In this document: piece by piece, positions 44,642 to 49,347 of the stretch
How positions within the stretch are numbered: position 1 is the first letter of the stretch
Layout of the letters: the number at the start of each line of letters is the position of its first letter
Source: Flavobacteriaceae bacterium UBA1115
GTDB taxonomy: Bacteria > Bacteroidota > Bacteroidia > Flavobacteriales > Flavobacteriaceae
NCBI GenBank assembly: GCA_002313325.1
Contig: DCBE01000058.1
Location: forward strand, 1-49,347
Direction of reading: 5' to 3'
Length of the DNA: 49,347 nucleotides
Position numbers and translations under genes: made by a program
Notes under the pieces: generated by a model
Seen by the model: the letters and a program-made list of their open reading frames with translations, nothing else
What the model was told of the DNA's origin: nothing
Database searches by the model: none

Positions 44642-44961
44642 TTAAAACTTTAAGTTTTCATTTTTATCCCAAAGACCCCAATAGGCACCCTAAAGACAAT
44701 ATTGTTTTTTACAAATACGGAACGCATAATGGAACCGTCGGGTGTTGGGTGTAATGTCCAGCGTAAACCGTCAAATTCAAGTAATCCAAAGTTGTTTGCC
44801 ACATAAGTCTTGTTGTAATCATCCTTACTAATATTCCAATTCTGATTTCTAGCCTTATATATATCTGGTGGAAAGTTTTGTAAAGGTGGATGATACTGTA
44901 CATTAGAAGAAATGATGCACAAAATACTAATTATCAGTACTTTAAAATAGAGTTGTTCCAA
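44642..44961 (-). pseudogene. N-terminal stub of a PUL-type sensor regulator, truncated and frameshifted
   Basis: The minus strand from TTG 44961 reads a signal-peptide-like region (LYFKVLIISILCIISS), then NQNWNISKDDYNKTYVANN and GLLEFDGLRWTLHPTPDGSI, the first propeller repeat of the ligand-binding sensor regulators (Y_Y_Y or HTH type) that flank SusC/SusD loci in Bacteroidota. After MRSVFVKNNIVF a base is lost: the next frame gives GAYWGLWDKNENLKF and then TAA at 44642-44644. The full proteins have about 900-1300 residues, so most of the gene is gone. It lies just upstream of the GH3 gene. Confidence 0.8.
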
Positions 44962-45068
44962 GTAGCTATAGTTTTTGTAGACATAAATGTATACATTTAT
45001 ATTAACTATGAAGAGCGCGTAAAAATACCAACAACAAAATTATTTATAAAAATTGGCTTGTTGATACG

Positions 45069-45076
45069 TATATTTG
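45069..45076 (+). promoter_or_regulatory. -7 promoter element for the lipoprotein gene at 45100
   Basis: TATATTTG matches TAnnTTTG and ends 23 bases before the ATG at 45100. Confidence 0.45.
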
Positions 45077-45099
45077 AAGACGATTTAAAATTATATAAA

Positions 45100-45567
45100 A
45101 TGAAAAAAATCTATTTACTATTGTCGTTTATATTTTTGTTAGTTTCATGTGCTAAGGATGATGAGCCTAACGACGTTAGTTCCGCCACTATTTGGAATGG
45201 TGAAAAAATTACATTTACAAAAATTGATGGTGCAGATCCAACAGATGAAGCTAACCAAGATCGCATTAATTCCAGGGTTTGGATTACACGTGGTAACAAT
45301 GGGGGTCAGATTTATAATATCAAGACCGAAACAAGCGAAAGTAAGTATAGTAGTCCATCTGGGACTGAGTGGTCTATTGGGACAACAAATGTTCTTAGTA
45401 CATTGGTTTTTGATAACTTTAGAACAGCTGTTTCAAAGCCAAAAAATGTTGTAGGAAAAGACTTGGTTTTACATCTAATTGAAGATGACATTTATCTGGA
45501 TATAAAATTTACATCTTGGTCCCAAAATAAGGCTGGTGGTTTCTCTTATGAACGAAGTACTCAATAA
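45100..45567 (+). CDS. Lipoprotein with a conserved beta-rich module of unknown function
   Basis: A 155-residue lipoprotein (signal MKKIYLLLSFIFLLVSC, lipidated Cys17). The mature part begins WNGEKITFTKIDGADPTDEA, has VWITRGNNGGQIYNI, SPSGTEWSIGTT and VLHLIEDDIYLDIKFTSWS, and ends GGFSYERST. I recall similar modules in other marine bacterial surface proteins but know no function for them. It has its own -7 element and stands between the regulator stub and the BNR gene pair. The start at 45100 is preferred over upstream in-frame starts because it opens the signal peptide. Confidence 0.82.
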   Translation: MKKIYLLLSFIFLLVSCAKDDEPNDVSSATIWNGEKITFTKIDGADPTDEANQDRINSRVWITRGNNGGQIYNIKTETSESKYSSPSGTEWSIGTTNVLSTLVFDNFRTAVSKPKNVVGKDLVLHLIEDDIYLDIKFTSWSQNKAGGFSYERSTQ

Positions 45568-45597
45568 ATAATATAGTTGTTCACATAATAAATGTTA

Positions 45598-45623
45598 TTT
45601 GAGAAATAAATATTTTTCTCAAA
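45598..45623 (+). terminator. Hairpin after the lipoprotein gene at 45100, possible terminator
   Basis: A perfect 9-bp inverted repeat TTTGAGAAA/TTTCTCAAA with an 8-base loop starts 31 bases after the stop codon. It is AT-rich with no strong T run afterwards, so this is a likely but weak terminator. The rest of 45624-45790 shows only the repeat at 45676 and no gene. Confidence 0.45.
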
Positions 45624-45675
45624 CAAATTTTAACTTGTTTCATTTGTAGCCCCGTTAAAAATTACCCAAAAGGTA

Positions 45676-45714
45676 TAAACCTCGATTCGTTATTGCGCAA
45701 CTGCTGCCAAGGCA
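45676..45714. repeat. Diverged 39-bp repeat, copy A
   Basis: Matches 49121-49159 in the same orientation at 32 of 39 bases, sharing CGATTC, TGCGCA and TGCCAAGGCA. The plus-strand frame NLDSLLRNCCQG compares with NFDSMLRI-stop-CQG in the other copy, with several synonymous differences, hinting at coding origin. The element is not identified. Confidence 0.5.
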
Positions 45715-45790
45715 AAAAGTAGTCCGTATTGACTTATGAGTCTGCATTTTGCCTATTCAGAACTTTAAATATTGTCAATGGTAAACTTCA

Positions 45791-46261
45791 TTACATTGGG
45801 ATGTTTTTTAATTGTTGTTCTTCCAAGTTGATTTTTTGATACTGCTTCTTCCCGTTTTTAATAAAACACAACACTCCCTCATCTTTAGCAAGATTAAATG
45901 GTGTTTTTTCTTGTTTTAGGTTTCGATGCTCAACTTCTTTTGGCAAGGGTTCTAGTTCTATATCAATGGTGTTATTTGTTGATACTATATACCCTTGGTA
46001 CAAGCTTTTAGACTGTTTTTTCAACTTACTATTACCTCCTTTAAAATACACATGCAGTAGTTTAATATTGTCTTTTCCAAGATTATAATCTTTTTTGAGA
46101 TTAATAAAGATGATAACGCCAGAACCGCCTCCTCTCACTGCTGAGGACCATTTTTTGTAATAGGCGTTGGCAATTTTGACTTCCTGATTTTTATCGAGTA
46201 CACGTTTTGTTGAGCAGGATATTCCCGCACAAAGCAACAACACCGCAATAATGGTTTTCAT
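45791..46261 (-). CDS. Small lipoprotein of unknown function, paired with the BNR-type T9SS protein
   Basis: A 156-residue lipoprotein with signal MKTIIAVLLLCAGISC (lipidated Cys16). The mature part has KWSSAVRGGGSGVIIFINLKK, LLHVYFKGGNSKLKKQSKSL and ends ...LEEQQLKNIPM. I know no domain for it; similar small Gly-rich-start proteins occur in Flavobacteriia without assigned function. It starts 2 bases after the stop of the 907-residue BNR protein on the same strand, so the two are co-transcribed and may work together at the cell surface. Its lysine content is high. Confidence 0.8.
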   Translation of the reverse strand: MKTIIAVLLLCAGISCSTKRVLDKNQEVKIANAYYKKWSSAVRGGGSGVIIFINLKKDYNLGKDNIKLLHVYFKGGNSKLKKQSKSLYQGYIVSTNNTIDIELEPLPKEVEHRNLKQEKTPFNLAKDEGVLCFIKNGKKQYQKINLEEQQLKNIPM

Positions 46262-46263
46262 TA

Positions 46264-48987
46264 TTATTTTTTGATAAACTTCGAAAATTGGGTTTCATCG
46301 TTAATGCCTAGGCTAAAAATATATACCCCAGGGCTTAAGGACGCTACATCTACTTTGCTGTTTTTTGTAACCCCCGAAAGCACTAGCTTTCCTGTGATAG
46401 TCATAATTTCATACGCCATTTTTTCATTGACTTGGCTGTTGCTAAATTTTATATTTAGTTCTGATACTGTAGGATTAGGAAACAGCGTTAATGCTGCTGC
46501 ACTTGAATTATTATCAATAAGAGACAGCGTACCTGAAACTGTTGTTTCAAACATTCCATTGCCATGTGTTCCAATTAAGAGCTTATTGTCAGATGGTCTG
46601 AGTACTAAACCACTCACTACTGCAAACCCAATTTCATTTGCACCTTCAATTTCCCAGTCATTATTTATAGGGTCGCTCGATGCGTATAGCCCTCGGCCTG
46701 TACCCACATAATAGATATCTTCATTTTGTAATGCTACTATTGCAGCTGATCGTATTGAATGTGCGTTTAAGTTATTTTCTATCAAAGACCATGTAGGGGT
46801 GTTAGAAGTGGCATTTTGAGTAATGAAAATGTTGTTGATCCCATAGTTCCCATAAACAGCCATAATAATATCAGGATTTGTCGGATGAATCGCCAGACCA
46901 CTAACAATTGTATTATCTACTGTTGATGCCTGGGGAGGCGTTATGTTTACTGCATCGCTGATTGCTATCGCATTTTTAGGGTCATTAAGTCTATATACCC
47001 CACCTTTATTACCTCCTATTAATAAATAACTTGACGCCGCATCATAAGCTCCCCTCGTGGTCGCAAAAGTTCTAAGATATTCACCACTTGCCAAAGCGCC
47101 TAAATTATCCCAAGTAAGCGTGGTTACGTTTTCTGCGTCATTCGTTTTATATAGTGTGGATTTTCCAGCATAATATAATTGTTCTGTATTATCCGGATCT
47201 AGGTAGAAGTACGTCACAAATTGACTTTCAGACCCATCGGGTGTTAATGCTCTTGGAGACGGGTAATTAGTTCTAAAATTTCCGTTTTGACTTCCGTAGT
47301 AAAGTTGAAGAGTGTTGTTATTTTCACCCCTTACAGCTATACCAACTGCAACACCATCTCCTCCATAATAGTGAGCCATAGTAGTATTGTCTGTTAGACC
47401 TCCAAAGCCTAAACCACCATATTTTGTCCCATTATCTTGCGTCCCACCCATAACAAAATTACTTCCAGTCGTTGGGTCCAGTGCAATGTGATAAAATTGA
47501 TAGGTTATATAATTATTATTTAGACTTTGCCATGCAACTTGGTCTGCATCAATTTCTATTGACTTATGAATGCCTCCATCAGTACCAGAAATGAGAATAT
47601 TCGAATTATTTGGGTCATAGACTAGGGCATGGATGTCAGGGTGATGTTTCACTCCGCCGACAGCATAAGTCCCATAACTTGTGTTACTCGTATAGCCTCC
47701 TATTCTAGTAAATGTTGCATCATTGATAATGTTTTCTATTTTATATACATTTGTTCCGCCAATGGTAACAAAGTTTTCATCATCTGGTTTTACACTAACA
47801 ACCAAATCATATCCTCCTTGTATAGCAAATGGATCATTTCCTTTTAAATCCCCACCTGGTTCGTCTGGTAATTTGGATGAGTAATCTGTCCATGTTTCGG
47901 AAATAGCATCATACTTCCATAAATCTGCCTCAATATTTTCATTATCACCATTACTAAAAAGGGCATAAATGATGTTTTCATTTGATGGTGCTGCCCCGAG
48001 GACAATTCTGCCAGTAGATTCCCAACCAACGGTTGTGGTATTTTCTGAAATTCTACTCCATGAACCAATTCCAGTTGGAGAAGTCCAAACTCCATTATTA
48101 TCATTGTCACGCCCGTCGAAAGCAGCGTAAACCCTTCCATCGCTGTTAACCAAAACATCTGAAATATAAGAATTATTCCTGTCTCCAAGTTCAGTAGTCA
48201 GTGCTGTCCCATCATATCTGTATATCCTAGCGGCGGCTGCAATTAATAAATCTCCATTTATAGGGCTTACCTCGATTGCAGATATAAAATCTAAATACCT
48301 ATCAAATGATGTGTAATCAGAGTTTGTTTCTGGAATTTGATTCCATGTTAGGCCACCGTCCGTGGATTTCCATATTCCATTTCCTAGATAATTAAATCCT
48401 CCCAAGGTAGCACTGTTCCCTAACCTTTCGCCTGTCCCGTAATACCAAATGTTTTCAAATCCGGCTCTCGGATCTTGAGCAATTGCAGTAACATTGTGGA
48501 TTTCGTCATTTGCAGATACTTTTACCCAACTATTACCGCCATTTGTAGTTCTAAACACCCCACCACTAACACCTCCTGCAATAATTGTATTGCTAGTAGG
48601 GTCGCTTTTGTCAACAACTAAAGCTCTTGTTCTCCCGCCAAAATTTGATGGGCCTCTTGAAGCATAAACGCTTGAGCTTAGTACAGAAAAGTTATTGGCC
48701 CTATTGGGTCGGTAGCTGAATTGTTTTTCCCTTGCTAATACGGCATTGTTAAGTTCCTCGTTCTTTTCTTCTTGAGGTATCAACCCTGTCAACGGATTTT
48801 TTTGAATGTCATACTCATGTTTAAGCCGCTCTTCGGTGAACAGTTGTCTTTCAGCTACGGTCTTCTTTTCTTTTCTTTCAATTTTAGCTGCTGCTAATAT
48901 TGGGGTCTTTAAGGCTTGTATATCCTCTTGCTTTTTAACCACTAGGGCTATAATTAAGAGAAAAATAATGGGAAAAAATTTATTCAT
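46264..48987 (-). CDS. Secreted BNR/sialidase-propeller-type protein with T9SS type A sorting domain
   Basis: A 907-residue exported protein. It has an N-terminal signal (residues 1-18, MNKFFPIIFLLIIALVV), a charged pro-like region to about 90, and then a long series of BNR/VPS10-type propeller repeats (VFRTTNGGNSWVKVS, IWKSTDGGLTWNQIP, IHKSIEIDADQVAWQSL, LYKTNDAENVTTLTW and others). The last 75 or so residues form a type IX secretion sorting domain (LFPNPTVSELNIKFS to GVYIFSLGINDETQFSKFIKK). T9SS is specific to Bacteroidota. The protein is expected at the cell surface or released. No catalytic site of sialidases is evident, so the function is open; relatives are often annotated as glycosyl hydrolases only because of the BNR repeats. 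Confidence 0.88.
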   Translation of the reverse strand: MNKFFPIIFLLIIALVVKKQEDIQALKTPILAAAKIERKEKKTVAERQLFTEERLKHEYDIQKNPLTGLIPQEEKNEELNNAVLAREKQFSYRPNRANNFSVLSSSVYASRGPSNFGGRTRALVVDKSDPTSNTIIAGGVSGGVFRTTNGGNSWVKVSANDEIHNVTAIAQDPRAGFENIWYYGTGERLGNSATLGGFNYLGNGIWKSTDGGLTWNQIPETNSDYTSFDRYLDFISAIEVSPINGDLLIAAAARIYRYDGTALTTELGDRNNSYISDVLVNSDGRVYAAFDGRDNDNNGVWTSPTGIGSWSRISENTTTVGWESTGRIVLGAAPSNENIIYALFSNGDNENIEADLWKYDAISETWTDYSSKLPDEPGGDLKGNDPFAIQGGYDLVVSVKPDDENFVTIGGTNVYKIENIINDATFTRIGGYTSNTSYGTYAVGGVKHHPDIHALVYDPNNSNILISGTDGGIHKSIEIDADQVAWQSLNNNYITYQFYHIALDPTTGSNFVMGGTQDNGTKYGGLGFGGLTDNTTMAHYYGGDGVAVGIAVRGENNNTLQLYYGSQNGNFRTNYPSPRALTPDGSESQFVTYFYLDPDNTEQLYYAGKSTLYKTNDAENVTTLTWDNLGALASGEYLRTFATTRGAYDAASSYLLIGGNKGGVYRLNDPKNAIAISDAVNITPPQASTVDNTIVSGLAIHPTNPDIIMAVYGNYGINNIFITQNATSNTPTWSLIENNLNAHSIRSAAIVALQNEDIYYVGTGRGLYASSDPINNDWEIEGANEIGFAVVSGLVLRPSDNKLLIGTHGNGMFETTVSGTLSLIDNNSSAAALTLFPNPTVSELNIKFSNSQVNEKMAYEIMTITGKLVLSGVTKNSKVDVASLSPGVYIFSLGINDETQFSKFIKK

Positions 48988-49120
48988 TGTGCTAAGCTAA
49001 TAAAAACTTGGCTCATTAAAATAATAAGCGTTCAAAAAGGCGAAGGTTTTCGTGCGGCTTTTAAATCAGCTACTGTAATTAGAGGCGGTAAAACCACTTA
49101 TGTGTTGCCGAATTAGGAAT

Positions 49121-49159
49121 TAAACTTCGATTCTATGCTGCGCATCTGATGCCAAGGCA
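49121..49159. repeat. Diverged 39-bp repeat, copy B, beside tRNA-Arg
   Basis: Partner of 45676-45714 (32 of 39 identical). It lies 19 bases from the 3' end of tRNA-Arg. Just before it, 49027-49116 reads an open C-terminal-like stretch GEGFRAAFKSATVIRGG...VLPN-stop, which I cannot assign; it may be the tail of a lost gene. Confidence 0.5.
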
Positions 49160-49178
49160 CCCCTGTCTAGGCAACAAG

Positions 49179-49250
49179 TAGCCTCGCCAGGAATCGAACC
49201 TGGATCTAAAGTTTAGGAAACTTCTATTCTATCCGTTGAACTACGAGGCT
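49179..49250 (-). tRNA. tRNA-Arg(CCU)
   Basis: The minus strand gives a 72-nt cloverleaf. Acceptor AGCCTCG pairs with CGAGGCT, discriminator A. The D stem is GTTC/GAAT, the anticodon stem-loop GAAGT-TTCCTAA-ACTTT with anticodon CCT (decodes AGG), and the T arm CCAGG-TTCGATT-CCTGG. CCA is not encoded. Confidence 0.95.
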
Positions 49251-49347
49251 AATTGAATAAGGCTAAATACGCCAAAAAAGAAAAACTGTACTAAGACCAA
49301 GTGAAATGAAAAAACACAATCCTTAAGTCTTACTTTTTTTTGATAAA

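Noticed and set aside
44890..45099. N-terminal extension of the 45100 lipoprotein (70 more residues)
   Set aside because: It would bury the lipoprotein signal peptide and it overlaps the regulator stub and the promoter element.
1..49347. CRISPR arrays, insertion sequences, prophage or toxin-antitoxin modules
   Set aside because: Reading through found no regularly spaced repeats, transposase or integrase motifs, or phage structural genes; only a single diverged repeat pair was seen.

Overview
The window looks like chromosomal DNA of a marine flavobacterium (Bacteroidota, Flavobacteriia). Several signs agree. The gene neighbourhoods are flavobacterial (nadK, DUF6089 outer-membrane protein, uppS, bamA, two ompH-like genes, murI; serS, DUF4286, rsmA, mgtE). 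One large secreted protein ends in a type IX secretion (Por) sorting domain. Many genes are preceded by the Bacteroidota -7 promoter element TAnnTTTG and have little Shine-Dalgarno signal. The DNA is moderately AT-rich and tightly packed, with many start/stop overlaps and convergent overlaps.

Layout: 1-5.4 kb holds the end of a GH3-superfamily gene (+), then clpX, clpP and trigger factor, an alpha/beta hydrolase and pdxJ (all -). 5.4-12.7 kb is one long + strand envelope cluster: nadK, DUF6089, uppS, bamA, two Skp/OmpH-like chaperones, a strong terminator, and murI. 12.7-18 kb has a broken gamma-carbonic-anhydrase gene, a NifU/Nfu protein and the 2-oxoglutarate dehydrogenase operon sucA-odhB. 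18-20.8 kb has a umuC-umuD pair behind a palindromic promoter, a lipoprotein esterase and tRNA-Leu(CAA). 20.9-29.4 kb is a housekeeping run: prs, rplY, pth, ribF, serS, DUF4286, rsmA, mgtE, a 2-hydroxyacid dehydrogenase and arsC. 29.4-37 kb has an OlsF-like bifunctional acyltransferase, lysC, a GNAT, mfd and an ACT-domain protein. 37-42.6 kb has a YraN pseudogene, a metG lacking its C-terminal domain, a frameshifted small membrane protein, a histone-deacetylase-family gene, an SSB-like pseudogene, a CBS protein, an NAD-binding protein and a lipoprotein. 42.6-49.3 kb is accessory: a GH3 beta-glucosidase with an EF-hand-like insertion, the stub of a PUL-type sensor regulator, lipoproteins of unknown function, a 907-residue BNR-type T9SS cargo protein and tRNA-Arg(CCU).

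The most striking feature is gene decay. Conceptual translation of the apparently non-coding gaps recovers three recognisable genes with several lesions each (gamma-carbonic anhydrase, YraN/UPF0102, SSB-like), a truncated regulator beside the beta-glucosidase that looks like the scar of a lost polysaccharide-utilisation locus, and a small membrane gene with one frameshift. The hydrolase after pdxJ has a healthy body but no ATG, GTG or TTG at its expected start. I found no CRISPR array, rRNA, intact transposon or prophage, and no clear new defence or biosynthetic system.
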